From positions 1-64,000 of the forward strand of contig JAAYUF010000003.1 of assembly GCA_012517815.1 (NCBI GenBank): a DNA stretch of 64,000 nucleotides. Reading direction: 5' to 3'. Positions within the stretch are counted from its first letter, which is position 1; each line of letters starts with the position of its first letter. The stretch comes from Clostridiales bacterium. Its GTDB lineage: Bacteria; Bacillota; Clostridia; Christensenellales; Aristaeellaceae. Position numbers and translations under genes: made by a program. The notes beneath the pieces are model-generated. The model worked only from the letters and a program-made list of their open reading frames with translations. It was not told the DNA's origin and did no database searches. Below, piece after piece: positions 16,513-25,406 of this stretch.

Positions 16513-17733
16513 TCAGGCATTATGAATGAACTTCTTCTTGACCACTAACGCCGCCGAGCCGTTGGCGCCGGAGAATTGATCGAAAGGCATGAATTCGATG
16601 TCCACCTCGGTCTCGTTGAGCCCGAACAGATTCTGGTGAGTCACTTTCAGGAGGCGTTCGCGGTTCTGCTCGTTTCGCATCAGGTGTCCTTCCACCAGCA
16701 CCAGCCGCGGGCTGATGAAATTGATGATATTGGCCAGCGCGAGGCCCAAATGGAAAACGACGTTATCCATCACCGCCGAAACCAGCGGGTTGTTCTCTCG
16801 CTGCAACTTCAGAAGATACTCGAGTTTTGCGTCCTCTTCATCGTCGGAGAGGCTTTTCAGCGTTTCCGCGCTTACGTTCTCCATCACGGAGGCGCATTGG
16901 CGCAGTATCGCGTTTTCGCCCGCCAGCGCTTCCAGGCAGCCGCGGTTGTGGCAGGTTTCACAAACGGGGCCGTAGGGCTGCACCACCATATGGCCCACTT
17001 CGCCGGCGCCTGCGGTTTTCCCCGAGAAAATATCGTTCTGGATCATCAACGAGCAGGCGATGCCTTTGGAAACGAAGTAATATGCGAAGGTGTCCGGCCG
17101 CGGTACGCTGGAGAACATCTCCACCCCGATGGCACGGACGCGCACATTGTTTTCCAGCAGCACCGGGCATCCGAGCGATTTTTGAAGATCCGGCCCCAGC
17201 GCCTTGCCGTTCCAACCCGTGCGCATGCTGCTGCGGATGACGCCCTTTTCGCTTTCGATAAAGCCGGGCAGGCTCACGCCGACGCCCAGAAACTTATCCT
17301 GCGGCACATCTTCCTTTTGCAGAAGATCGCTCACTTGCCGTGTTACCGTCGCCACCATCTCGTCATAATCGCGGGACACGGGCGCGAATAGCCGCTTATG
17401 AATCGTGTTTCCGCGCAGATCCGTCAGGCACAGGGTTGTGCGATACGGCCCGAGTTCCAGCCCGATTACATACCCGGCGGAAGGGTTTACATCCAGATAC
17501 AGGGGCTTTCGGCCGCCGCGCGGGTTAGGTTCGTCCTTCCCGTCGTTTTCCCGTTCCAGTAGCGAACCCTCCGCCAGCATTTCCTGCGCGCTGGTGGTAA
17601 TCGTGGGCAGCGTAAGGCCCAGCCGCCGGGCAACCTCCGTGCGCGTAATCGGCCCTTTTTTATAGATCAGTTCCTTGATCTGCACCCTGTTTTGCCGCCG
17701 CGCTTCCGGCAGACTGACACCCTTCTTTTGCAT
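16513..17733 (-). CDS. ROK-family transcriptional repressor (NagC/XylR type)
   Basis: A winged helix-turn-helix (ITRTEVARRLGLTLPTITT, residues ~30-50) precedes a ROK sugar-binding domain. The zinc motif is present as CETCHNRGCLEAL (~255), with histidine where most members have glycine. The ATP-binding motif is degraded (GLELGPYRTTLCL instead of the DIGGT type), so it should sense sugar without phosphorylating it. 406 residues from the ATG at 17733, with AGAGGA upstream. It lies within the operon, so it probably controls its own transcription. The inverted repeat at 25356-25396 beside the operon promoter is the natural operator candidate. Confidence 0.92.
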   Translation of the reverse strand: MQKKGVSLPEARRQNRVQIKELIYKKGPITRTEVARRLGLTLPTITTSAQEMLAEGSLLERENDGKDEPNPRGGRKPLYLDVNPSAGYVIGLELGPYRTTLCLTDLRGNTIHKRLFAPVSRDYDEMVATVTRQVSDLLQKEDVPQDKFLGVGVSLPGFIESEKGVIRSSMRTGWNGKALGPDLQKSLGCPVLLENNVRVRAIGVEMFSSVPRPDTFAYYFVSKGIACSLMIQNDIFSGKTAGAGEVGHMVVQPYGPVCETCHNRGCLEALAGENAILRQCASVMENVSAETLKSLSDDEEDAKLEYLLKLQRENNPLVSAVMDNVVFHLGLALANIINFISPRLVLVEGHLMRNEQNRERLLKVTHQNLFGLNETEVDIEFMPFDQFSGANGSAALVVKKKFIHNA

Positions 17734-17784
17734 ACACAACGTTCCTCTTCAATCAAAGTGCGTTGCAACCCGGGCCGCCTTCGC

Positions 17785-18861
17785 TTACCGCCTGTCCGCC
17801 GCCAGAATTTGCTCGATGTCCCGCTGGATGCGCATCCCCTGCGCAAGATCGGTCGGCACGGGCGCATTCTCCCGGATGGCGTGCACGAACTCGCGCACGT
17901 TTTCCGCGCAGGCCACAAAGGCCGCCGGCACGGACGTATGCCAATCCGGGTTATCCGTAGGTACTTCCACCGCCTCTTCCGGCTGGAACGCGCCTCCGGT
18001 TTGCCGTTTCTGCAGATATACGCGGGCAGGCTCCTCCATGTTGAAACGGGCGATGGCTTTGGAACCGATAATCTCCAGCCGGTTGCCGATCGCGCCAACC
18101 CGGCTGGTCATGAAGCTGAGCAGTCCGCCGCCGGGCAGTGTGCCGATCAGGACGGCGGCATCCTCATTCTCCACGGCTTCGGGGCCGGTTCTCCCTTTCC
18201 GCTCTTTGATGAACGTCTCTTTGAGCGTAGACAGGTTGGTGATCCCCTCGCCGCGATCCCCAAGAATAAAGTTTACCATATCCAGCATGTGACTGCAAAA
18301 GTCCCCGATCGCGCCCGAGCCGGACTGACTTTTTCGGAGCCGCCACTCCATCGGCAGCGCCTCGTTCGCAAAACGGCTGCCGCCCATGGTATGCCGGTAG
18401 AGATAGATTTTGCCAAAGCCGCCCTCCGCCGCAAACCGGCTAAGGTAGCGCATCGCCGGGATGCGGCGGTAGTTCAGGTTGATCATGCCCTTCGCCTTGG
18501 TGGTTTTCAGCAAAGCGGCGATTCTCTCCAACTCGTCCATGGTATTGCTCAACGGTTTCTCGCAAAGCACGTTCACGTCATGTTCCAGGCACCGGCAGAT
18601 CATTCCCACGTGCGTATCGTTCGGCGTGCAGATGCTCACGACGTCCGAGTTCTCAAGCGCCTGCTCGAAGCTCCCGTAACAAACGGCGTTTGAAAGATCG
18701 TACTCTTTTTTCCAAGCCTGAGCCGCCGCCATGTTCACGTCAAAAATGCCGCTGACTTCCGCATCGTCCGGGCAGTACCGGTACCCCATCAGGTGGGCGC
18801 GGGAGATCCCCACGTTTTGGCCCGTTCCCACGATGGTCACGCGCAATCTCCTATTCTGCAT
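17785..18861 (-). CDS. Gfo/Idh/MocA family NAD(P)-dependent sugar oxidoreductase
   Basis: A Rossmann fold starts at the N-terminus (VTIVGTGQNVGISRAH), and the family EKP motif is LCEKPLSNTM. The C-terminal alpha/beta domain includes GAIGDFCSHMLDMVNFILGD. 358 residues; the ATG at 18861 follows GGAGG by 7 bases and lies 14 bases after the stop of the dehydrogenase gene. Members oxidise or reduce sugar hydroxyls, often at C2 or C3 of an intact ring, using bound or free NAD(P). Together with the two isomerase-like TIM barrels it may oxidise a glycoside before cleavage. The substrate is unknown. Confidence 0.92.
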   Translation of the reverse strand: MQNRRLRVTIVGTGQNVGISRAHLMGYRYCPDDAEVSGIFDVNMAAAQAWKKEYDLSNAVCYGSFEQALENSDVVSICTPNDTHVGMICRCLEHDVNVLCEKPLSNTMDELERIAALLKTTKAKGMINLNYRRIPAMRYLSRFAAEGGFGKIYLYRHTMGGSRFANEALPMEWRLRKSQSGSGAIGDFCSHMLDMVNFILGDRGEGITNLSTLKETFIKERKGRTGPEAVENEDAAVLIGTLPGGGLLSFMTSRVGAIGNRLEIIGSKAIARFNMEEPARVYLQKRQTGGAFQPEEAVEVPTDNPDWHTSVPAAFVACAENVREFVHAIRENAPVPTDLAQGMRIQRDIEQILAADRR

Positions 18862-18875
18862 AGGAACCTCCATCC

Positions 18876-19886
18876 TTATGTCCAATCATAGATCACGCCG
18901 AAATACGTCTCATCCCCGCGCAGCACGCCCCGGTAAACCTCCTCCGCCTGTTCGGGCTTGAGCACCCGTGTGAGAAGCGGGCCGATCTTCAGCCTGTTCT
19001 GGGCGATCAGGTCCAGGCAAATCCGTTCGTTGCGCTGGGCGGAATGCTTGACGTAGGGCGTTATCGCGCGGGGCGCAACCATCTCATGCGCGCCCAGCAG
19101 GTCGATCTGATAGCGGAATTGGTGTACGTGCTGCAAAATGTTGGTTACGTTGCCGACGTATTCGCCGCGGGGGCTGCCCAGCAGGATCATCTGCCCGCCC
19201 TTTTGCACGTAATTCATGCCCTGCTCCGCCACGCGGGGTACGCCCGTGGCGTCGATAACGGTGGTAGGCATCCTGCCGTTGAAAACTTCTTTGATCTGCG
19301 GCGTCATATCCTGATTCGGCACGGTACGCAGGGTATGCGCCACGTCGCATTCAGCGGCGGCCGCAAGTCGCATTTCGGAAAGATCCATCGCCAGCACGTT
19401 GCCGTCCTGTAGCGTTGCGAGCTGTGAGGCGAAGTTGCCGATCAGCCCCAGGCCGATCACCAGCACGTCGTCGCCCAGTTCGATGTCGGACACGCGCAGG
19501 GAAGAAACCGATATGGCGGCCATGCGCGTAAAGGGAACATAGCGGATATCCACCCCCGCCGGCACCTTGACCGGCAGGCTGTCGTTGGGCATCAGCTGTA
19601 AACCGGCGTGTTTTCCGCGGCAAAACACCGTGTCGCCAACCGAAACGCAGTCCACATCATCCGCCTTGGCGATCACTTCGCCAACGCAGGCGTATCCGGG
19701 CGTGCCGGGCAGAGGAAACCACGCCTCCACGCCTCTGTAGCAAGCTGTTTCCGTACCTGCGCTGACCAGCGAATACAGGGTTTTCAGTAAATAATGCCCT
19801 TCCGGGATACGGGTTTCATCGATCGTATCGTTCCGGACTTCCGCTCTTTCCTTCTCCGGAAACACGATCTTCTGATATGTCAGCAT
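18876..19886 (-). CDS. Medium-chain dehydrogenase, zinc-poor class, probably acting on sugar alcohols or glycosides
   Basis: A GroES-like N-terminal domain carries LYSLVSAGTETACYRG and PLPGTPGYACVGEV, followed by a Rossmann fold with VLVIGLGLIGNFASQLA. The usual catalytic-zinc cysteine near residue 40 is replaced by SAGTE, as in several MDR subfamilies that do not need the standard zinc site. 336 residues; the start at 19886 follows AGAGGC. A strong stem-loop separates it from the solute-binding protein gene upstream. With the neighbouring Gfo/Idh/MocA protein it gives the operon two NAD(P) dehydrogenases. The substrate is not known. Confidence 0.85.
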   Translation of the reverse strand: MLTYQKIVFPEKERAEVRNDTIDETRIPEGHYLLKTLYSLVSAGTETACYRGVEAWFPLPGTPGYACVGEVIAKADDVDCVSVGDTVFCRGKHAGLQLMPNDSLPVKVPAGVDIRYVPFTRMAAISVSSLRVSDIELGDDVLVIGLGLIGNFASQLATLQDGNVLAMDLSEMRLAAAAECDVAHTLRTVPNQDMTPQIKEVFNGRMPTTVIDATGVPRVAEQGMNYVQKGGQMILLGSPRGEYVGNVTNILQHVHQFRYQIDLLGAHEMVAPRAITPYVKHSAQRNERICLDLIAQNRLKIGPLLTRVLKPEQAEEVYRGVLRGDETYFGVIYDWT

Positions 19887-19917
19887 TTGCGCCTCTGTTC
19901 TTCCGTCTTTCTGGGAA

Positions 19918-19951
19918 GGGAGGCGGCCGCCCCTGGGCGCGGCCGCCTCCC
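19918..19951 (-). terminator. Stem-loop after the solute-binding protein gene (attenuator or mRNA stabiliser)
   Basis: A perfect 13-bp inverted repeat (GGGAGGCGGCCGC and its complement) with an 8-base loop lies 11 bases after the binding-protein stop. On the minus strand it is not followed by a T-run, so it is more likely an mRNA-protecting or attenuating hairpin that lets the binding protein be made in excess, as is common in sugar ABC operons. Confidence 0.75.
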
Positions 19952-19961
19952 GGGTGTTGTG

Positions 19962-21413
19962 TCAGTTCAGGGCGGGAAGGGCCGCGTAATCTGCGGCGGT
20001 ATAGGACGTCCCCACGACCCAGTTGGGGAACTCGAGCCCGTCGTAGCTTACGCCGGCCGCTTCGCACGCACGCTTCCACTCGGCGGTGGAAGCCGCCGCG
20101 AGGGTATGCAGCGGGGTCTCGTAATCCGTAATGCTGCTGGACCATACGCCTTGCAGGATGGAAGCCAGCGACGGCGTGATGCCGACGACTTCGGAGTAGA
20201 ATTTGTAGTAATCGTTGTCGCGAACGGTGATGCTGGGCACGATCGCCGATGCTTCTTTGGCGATCGTGTAGTAATCGCTCATAATCGCACTGTTCATGTA
20301 CTTCTCGGTCAGGCCTTTGACAACCGAGGTGCGCTCGCCGATTTTGATGCAATCAGCCTGGAAGTGATAATCGTCCGTATCGGCGTAGAGGCCCATCAGG
20401 TATTCGGCGGCCAGTTCGGGATGCTTGGAGCCGCTGTAGATACCCATCCAGGGCTGGGTCGCGGGCGCCTGAATGGCGCCAACGCTGTCCGCAGAAGCCT
20501 TCGGGGGCGCCATCACGCCGTAGTTCAGGTCCGGATAGGTATTCGCCCACGTGGAGATGCACCACATGCCCTGGCAAAGGAACGCAGCCTTGCCCTGCGC
20601 AAACAGTTCGCGCGCTTCGGGCGCGGAAATGTTGATGGTGTCCGGGTGCAGACTGCCGTCGTCGAAAACCTTCTTGAGCATTGCGAACGCATCCAGCATC
20701 TGCTGGTTGTCGAAGGTGCAAACGCCGTTGTCGGTAACGACTTTGGCGTTCTCAGCGACCTTGCTGCCATTGTAGGCGGCCAGCGTCAGAAGCAGAGCGG
20801 ACAGGCGGTTGGCCTGATTGCCGCCCTCGATGAGCCCGTAATACTCGCCTTTTCCGGCGTCCGTAACCTGTTTGCAGACGGCGATAAAGTCATCGTACGT
20901 CTTGGGCAGCTCGGTTACGCCGGCCTTGTCGAGCACGTCCTTGTTATAGTAGAACAGGGTATTGGCGTCCGCGCCTTTTTCAGGAATGGTATACAGCGAA
21001 CCATCAATCTGGGTGATGCCTTCCTGAAAACAGTTGTCTTCCAGCGTGGCTTTGAAATCGTCCGTCAGATAATCGTCCAGGCTTTGGAACCAACCGTCGT
21101 CATAGGCCTGTTGCAGGGTCATGCCGGTCGCAATCGGCACGGGAAAAAGGTCGGGCGCGTCCCCGCTGGAGATCAGGGAAACGACCGAGCTTGAGAACTG
21201 GTCGATCGTCATGCAGGTATACTCGATCTTCACACCGGGATGATTCTTTTCAAAAGCTTCGTGAAAAGCCGCACGCTGCGTCACGGAACTGTCGCTCCAG
21301 TCCACTACGCGCAATACGATCTCGTCGTCAGCCAGCGCGCCCGCGCCCACGAACATCGTTATCAGCAGCGCAAGTACCAGACAAACCGATGTCAACCCCT
21401 TGATCTTTTTCAT
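19962..21413 (-). CDS. ABC transporter sugar-binding protein (family 1)
   Basis: A signal peptide (MKKIKGLTSVCLVLALLITM to GAGALA) precedes a two-lobed periplasmic-binding-type protein with IDQFSSSVVSLISSGDAPDLF, NTLFYYNKDVLDKAGV and AFLCQGMWCISTW, typical of oligosaccharide-binding proteins. It captures a sugar outside the membrane for the two permeases encoded upstream. No lipobox cysteine follows the hydrophobic core, which is unusual for a monoderm binding protein; it may be anchored by an uncleaved signal. 483 residues; AAAGGAG precedes the ATG. The 94-base gap to the TIM-barrel gene is the longest inside the transport part of the operon. Confidence 0.93.
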   Translation of the reverse strand: MKKIKGLTSVCLVLALLITMFVGAGALADDEIVLRVVDWSDSSVTQRAAFHEAFEKNHPGVKIEYTCMTIDQFSSSVVSLISSGDAPDLFPVPIATGMTLQQAYDDGWFQSLDDYLTDDFKATLEDNCFQEGITQIDGSLYTIPEKGADANTLFYYNKDVLDKAGVTELPKTYDDFIAVCKQVTDAGKGEYYGLIEGGNQANRLSALLLTLAAYNGSKVAENAKVVTDNGVCTFDNQQMLDAFAMLKKVFDDGSLHPDTINISAPEARELFAQGKAAFLCQGMWCISTWANTYPDLNYGVMAPPKASADSVGAIQAPATQPWMGIYSGSKHPELAAEYLMGLYADTDDYHFQADCIKIGERTSVVKGLTEKYMNSAIMSDYYTIAKEASAIVPSITVRDNDYYKFYSEVVGITPSLASILQGVWSSSITDYETPLHTLAAASTAEWKRACEAAGVSYDGLEFPNWVVGTSYTAADYAALPALN

Positions 21414-21507
21414 ACCCTTGTCTCCTTTGTCATATTTCCCATGGCGCGGGCCACTTCCCGGCGCCTTTGGTTTCCCGTATCCCCTTTCGGCTTGCGCCGC
21501 GGCCTCC

Positions 21508-22350
21508 TCAGCCGATGCCCGCCAGAACGCCTTTCAGATAGGCGACGGCCTTCACATAGCGCAGGGCGTTCACCTCGCCTCTTTCGTACTCGATCACGGC
21601 CCAGCCCCCGGCTCCCACAGCCTTGCGAACGCAGCCGGCCAGCCGCTGGTAGCCCATATCGCCTTCGCCCAGTTCCGTAAACGCGCGCTCCTGCATCTGT
21701 TTGAAATCCGCTGCGTCTTTAACCGCCGCGCGGTTATAATCACGCAGGTGAAGGTATTGGAAGCGACCGGGGTTTTGCTGTATCAGTTCCACGGGGTCCT
21801 GCCCCGCTGTGGCAGCCCAGCCTGTGTCCAGACAAAACAGCAGATGCTCCGTTTCCGAAAGCAGGGTGCGGTAGATCAGTCCGTTGTTTTGAAATTCCCA
21901 GCTGTGATTGTGGTAATGGATCTGTACGCCGTAACCATCTTTTATCTGCGCGGCGATTTCGTCCACCTTTGCCGCCAGTTCTTTCACCGATCCGGCATCC
22001 GCAAGACGGGCGTCCTCCCGGATGATCTGATCCCTGTTTTCGACATTGCCGGTCATGATGATATTCCTCACCGGCATATCTTCAAGCGACTTCGCCGCCG
22101 CCGCCATCGTTTTCAGGCTTTCTTCCGGATGATCCAGCAACTGAATCAGCGGCACGGCGGTATGCAGCCCCGCCAGCATCAGCCCGTGCCTTTCCAGTGC
22201 CTCCTTCAGTTCGACGTGACGATCGATGCCAAAGAACCTCGCTCCCAGCTCTACGCCCTTGCAGCCGCTCTCCGCCAGCGCTCCCAAAACGCCGTCGGTG
22301 TCCGTGGCGATCGCGGGGCCGAACAGAACGCAATGACAGCCGATGTTCAT
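21508..22350 (-). CDS. Xylose-isomerase-like TIM-barrel sugar isomerase/epimerase (second copy)
   Basis: A 280-residue AP-endonuclease-2 fold protein. Likely metal ligands are in GVQIHYHNHSWEF, FCLDTGWAATAG, YLHLRDYNR and IEYERGEV. Such proteins isomerise or epimerise sugars, and some act as lyases on 3-keto-glycosides. I chose the ATG at 22350 with AAGGAAGG upstream; it overlaps the stop of the preceding TIM-barrel gene by four bases. The two copies differ widely in sequence, so they probably catalyse different steps or form a heteromer. The reaction is not assignable from sequence. Confidence 0.88.
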   Translation of the reverse strand: MNIGCHCVLFGPAIATDTDGVLGALAESGCKGVELGARFFGIDRHVELKEALERHGLMLAGLHTAVPLIQLLDHPEESLKTMAAAAKSLEDMPVRNIIMTGNVENRDQIIREDARLADAGSVKELAAKVDEIAAQIKDGYGVQIHYHNHSWEFQNNGLIYRTLLSETEHLLFCLDTGWAATAGQDPVELIQQNPGRFQYLHLRDYNRAAVKDAADFKQMQERAFTELGEGDMGYQRLAGCVRKAVGAGGWAVIEYERGEVNALRYVKAVAYLKGVLAGIG

Positions 22351-23255
22351 TCCGATTCCTTCCTTTCCAAGGCGCTTCCCTGAGACGTGAGTGCCGCTTC
22401 CAAACAGGCCCGCCCCAGTAGCAAGCCTTCCTTCACCCTGCTTAAGCTGCCCGCATAGTCTTCGTCCTCGTGTTCGAGGCTGATGGTGCCATCGTAGCCG
22501 ATTTTTCTCAGTTCGCCGATCAGCCTCTTCCAATGCAGCTCCCCGCGGCCCGGAATGCGGTATTTCCACCAGCTGAAATCAGTGAGGATGCCGGTTTGCG
22601 CAAGCCTCGTCCGGTCAATCTGCGCATCTTTGGCGTGCACGTGGAAGATGCGGCCGGCAAACTCCGCGACCGGCGCATAGGGGTCGATCATCTCCCACAC
22701 CAGATGGGAAGGATCGTATGCGATGCCTGCGTTCGGGCTGTCCAGCAGTTCAAACAGCCTGCGCCACAGGACCGGCGAAATGGCGATGTTGCCCATCAGG
22801 GGGCAGTTCTCAAAGGCGATTTTTACCTTGTGTTTTTCCGCCAGCTCCACCAGGGGCAAAAACACCTCTCTCACTTCGTCCAGGCTACGCGCGGGTATGC
22901 GTCGGATAGCGTCCGCGCGGTCGTACACGCCCTCTTCCAGCGATTTGTTGATGCCTGTCGAGGTTACCACCTTCTCGATGCCCAGCTCCCCCGCAAATAC
23001 GATGCGCTTTCGCAGTTCCTCGCGGTGCAGCGTCGCTTCTCTGGCGTCGGTGCTTAAGAAATTGCGGCAGTACGTCAGGCTGGACACCCTGATTCCGCCG
23101 CGGCCCATCACTTTCTCGTACACGGCTCGGTCCAGCGGGATGGTGGGGCCTACTTCCAAATCTTCAAAACCGTTCTGTTCCGCCCACTCCGCCAGGGCGG
23201 AAAAATCCTTCAAGCCTTCCTGGACAAGAATATTGGTCATTAACCCGACGCGCAT
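22347..23255 (-). CDS. Xylose-isomerase-like TIM-barrel sugar isomerase/epimerase (first copy)
   Basis: 302 residues of the same superfamily. The E-D-H-E metal site is suggested by KIAFENCPLMG, IAYDPSHLVWEM, FHVHAKDAQ and ISLEHEDEDY. FHVHAKD and the terminal glutamate are common in inosose isomerase or hydroxypyruvate isomerase relatives. The start at 23255 follows AAAGGAT. It lies four bases after the permease stop and overlaps the next TIM-barrel gene. Family context with Gfo/Idh/MocA enzymes is well known for inositol and unusual-sugar pathways; the substrate here is unknown. Confidence 0.9.
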   Translation of the reverse strand: MRVGLMTNILVQEGLKDFSALAEWAEQNGFEDLEVGPTIPLDRAVYEKVMGRGGIRVSSLTYCRNFLSTDAREATLHREELRKRIVFAGELGIEKVVTSTGINKSLEEGVYDRADAIRRIPARSLDEVREVFLPLVELAEKHKVKIAFENCPLMGNIAISPVLWRRLFELLDSPNAGIAYDPSHLVWEMIDPYAPVAEFAGRIFHVHAKDAQIDRTRLAQTGILTDFSWWKYRIPGRGELHWKRLIGELRKIGYDGTISLEHEDEDYAGSLSRVKEGLLLGRACLEAALTSQGSALERKESE

Positions 23256-23259
23256 GCAT

Positions 23260-24117
23260 TTATCCTTTCACGGCGCCGGCGACGCCGTTGATGAAGTAGC
23301 GCTGCATGAAGATGAACAGAATAATGATGGGCACCACGGAAATGGCGCCGCCCGCCGCGATGCCCGTCCAATCCACCACGTTTTCGCCGCGGAAGGAATA
23401 CAGGCCGACCGCAAGCGTGCGGGACGATGGATTGCTCATGGTCAGCACCAGGGGCAGAAGGAACGAGTTCCAAGTCCATATGCTTTCCATGATGATCACA
23501 GTGGTGCAGATGGGTTTGCTGACCGGAAGCATCACGCTCACATACGTCCGCCAGAAACCGCAGCCGTCCAGAATCGCCGCCTCTTCCAGATCGTTGGGAA
23601 TCTGCTGATAGTAGCTGGAGAACAGAAGCAGGAAAATCACGTGCCCGCCGCCGGCGCTGGAAAGGATCAAGCCGAAGCGCGTGCCCACCAGTCCCATGCC
23701 GCGGATGACCTGATAGACCGGGATGACGGTTGAAACCAGCGGGATGCAGATGCTCGCCAGAAACAGCCCGCGAACGACGCGCTTGCCGGCGAACTCGTAC
23801 CGCCCCAGTACGTAACCGGACATATTGGTCATCATCAGCACCAGCAGGACCGTAAACACCGTGACGATCAGCGTGTTGAGGAAGTACAGGCTGAAGTTGC
23901 CGGTTGTCCAGAGTCGGATGAAGTTATCGGGGTAAAAGGACGCCGGGATCAGGCTCAGGCGATTGGCCCAAAACTCGTCTCCCGTTTTAAAAGCCGAGGC
24001 GAACATCCATAGAAACGGGTAAATCCAACAGATGCCCACGCCGATAAGCAGGAGGTGGGTCATGAACCGGCCCAAAGAAAACCGGCCCATTGTTTTCCTG
24101 ACAGCAAGGTTGGTCAT
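23260..24117 (-). CDS. ABC sugar transporter permease, MalG type
   Basis: About six hydrophobic segments, the first LLLIGVGICWIYPFLWMFAS, and the cytoplasmic EAA loop LEEAAILDGCGFWRTYVSVM, which docks the ATPase. 285 residues; the ATG at 24117 follows GGAAGGAG. It pairs with the MalF-type permease encoded upstream and the binding protein downstream. The ATPase subunit is not in the operon; such systems often share a multi-sugar ATPase encoded elsewhere. Confidence 0.95.
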   Translation of the reverse strand: MTNLAVRKTMGRFSLGRFMTHLLLIGVGICWIYPFLWMFASAFKTGDEFWANRLSLIPASFYPDNFIRLWTTGNFSLYFLNTLIVTVFTVLLVLMMTNMSGYVLGRYEFAGKRVVRGLFLASICIPLVSTVIPVYQVIRGMGLVGTRFGLILSSAGGGHVIFLLLFSSYYQQIPNDLEEAAILDGCGFWRTYVSVMLPVSKPICTTVIIMESIWTWNSFLLPLVLTMSNPSSRTLAVGLYSFRGENVVDWTGIAAGGAISVVPIIILFIFMQRYFINGVAGAVKG

Positions 24118-24156
24118 CGGTCTTTCTCCTTCCAAGATTCATCAGTTTTTCGCGGT

Positions 24157-25113
24157 TCAGCGGTTTTTTTGCAAACGCGCCTTGAGGAGGTTCAGGATCA
24201 GGCCGATTGCGATAACCACCAGACCGAAGAGCAGGGCGCCGGCGCTGGCGTAGCCCATGCGCGGCATGCCCAGCTCGCTGGAAAACGCGGTGCGGTAAAC
24301 CCACGTGGCGACGACGTCGGTTTTATAGAACGGGCCGCCGTTGGTCATGGTTTTAATGAGGTCGAAGATCTTCAGGGCGTTGATTGTGCACAGGATTGCG
24401 ATAACGCCCGCCGTAGGCAGCACCTGCGGGAACACCACGCGCGTAAACGTGCTCCAGCGGCCGGCGCCGTCGATGGACGCTGCCTCGTATTGCTCCCGGC
24501 CTACGCTTTGCAGGCCCGCCAGCCAGTAGATCATATACGTGCCGCAATCCTTCCAAACCGATACGGCGATCAGCGTTGGGAACGCCGAGCCTCCGTCGCC
24601 CAGAAAACTGGTCGCGCTGCCCGCCATCCCCAGTTTGAGCAGAACCTCGTTAATCGGGCCCTGCGCGCTCCAAATGAAGATCATGACAATGCCGACGACC
24701 GACGTGGTGGTGACCACCGGTACGAAGTAGGCCGTGCGGTAGATATTCCTGCCCCGCATCTGCTCGTTGTTCAGTATGTAGGCTAGCAGCAGGGAGATAA
24801 CCAGCAGGCAGGGGACGGCGATCAGCGTATACTTGAAACTGTCCCAAAAGGCGTTCCAATATACCGTGTCCGAAAACAGCGCCTGATAATTTTTCAGCGC
24901 GATAAACTTACCCGATTGCGTCAGCCCGGACCATTTCAGCATGGAGTAATAGAAACTGCTCACAATAGGCCAGCCCATGAAGAGCAGATAGAAGACGAGC
25001 GACATCGATAAAAACAGCCAGCACCAAAGGTTCAACTGCCGCTTCTTCTTTCTGCGCAGCTTCAGAGAACTCCTGGAGATCCCCACCGTGACGGCTCCAT
25101 GGTTTGCTTCCAT
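24157..25113 (-). CDS. ABC sugar transporter permease, MalF type
   Basis: The first gene of the long sugar operon. A basic N-terminus (KLRRKKKRQLN) leads into six or so membrane segments, and the EAA loop is YEAASIDGAGRWSTFTRVVF. 318 residues from the ATG at 25113, with AAGGAG 8 bases upstream; an in-frame non-ATG extension to 25137 is possible. The consensus promoter and operator lie about 290 bases upstream, so the mRNA has a long leader. Confidence 0.94.
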   Translation of the reverse strand: MEANHGAVTVGISRSSLKLRRKKKRQLNLWCWLFLSMSLVFYLLFMGWPIVSSFYYSMLKWSGLTQSGKFIALKNYQALFSDTVYWNAFWDSFKYTLIAVPCLLVISLLLAYILNNEQMRGRNIYRTAYFVPVVTTTSVVGIVMIFIWSAQGPINEVLLKLGMAGSATSFLGDGGSAFPTLIAVSVWKDCGTYMIYWLAGLQSVGREQYEAASIDGAGRWSTFTRVVFPQVLPTAGVIAILCTINALKIFDLIKTMTNGGPFYKTDVVATWVYRTAFSSELGMPRMGYASAGALLFGLVVIAIGLILNLLKARLQKNR

Positions 25114-25355
25114 CCTGTACTCCTTGCGCCCACGCACGTTCGCACGTGTGAAATAGCGTTACCCCATGCTTGTGGTCTATACTGGTTTTGCATTCCAGGG
25201 CCATGGACTGCGAACGGATTTCCTGGAAGCATGATCGTCCTGAGCTTCCTGCCTTCAGTTTGCCTGCCCTCCTGGCGCATGTCGATCGTGCTGCACATAT
25301 ACGGACCGGATCTATACCGGATGCTCGCAATTGTTCGTTATTTATTTTAATTATC

Positions 25356-25396
25356 AATTAGCATATTCTGCCTTACTTCATCGTTTTATGCTAATT
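25356..25396 (-). promoter_or_regulatory. Inverted-repeat operator, candidate ROK repressor site
   Basis: A perfect 10-bp inverted repeat, AATTAGCATA at 25356-25365 and TATGCTAATT at 25387-25396, with a 21-base AT-rich spacer. It lies immediately downstream of the expected transcription start, where a bound repressor would block elongation or initiation. TTAG/CTAA ends recall ROK operators such as that of XylR. That the operon-encoded ROK protein binds here is an inference. Confidence 0.6.
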
Positions 25397-25406
25397 TGAT
25401 GTACAT

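Noticed and set aside
16513-17733. ROK sugar kinase
   Set aside because: A DNA-binding winged helix is present at the N-terminus and the ATP-binding motif is degenerate, so a repressor is the better call.
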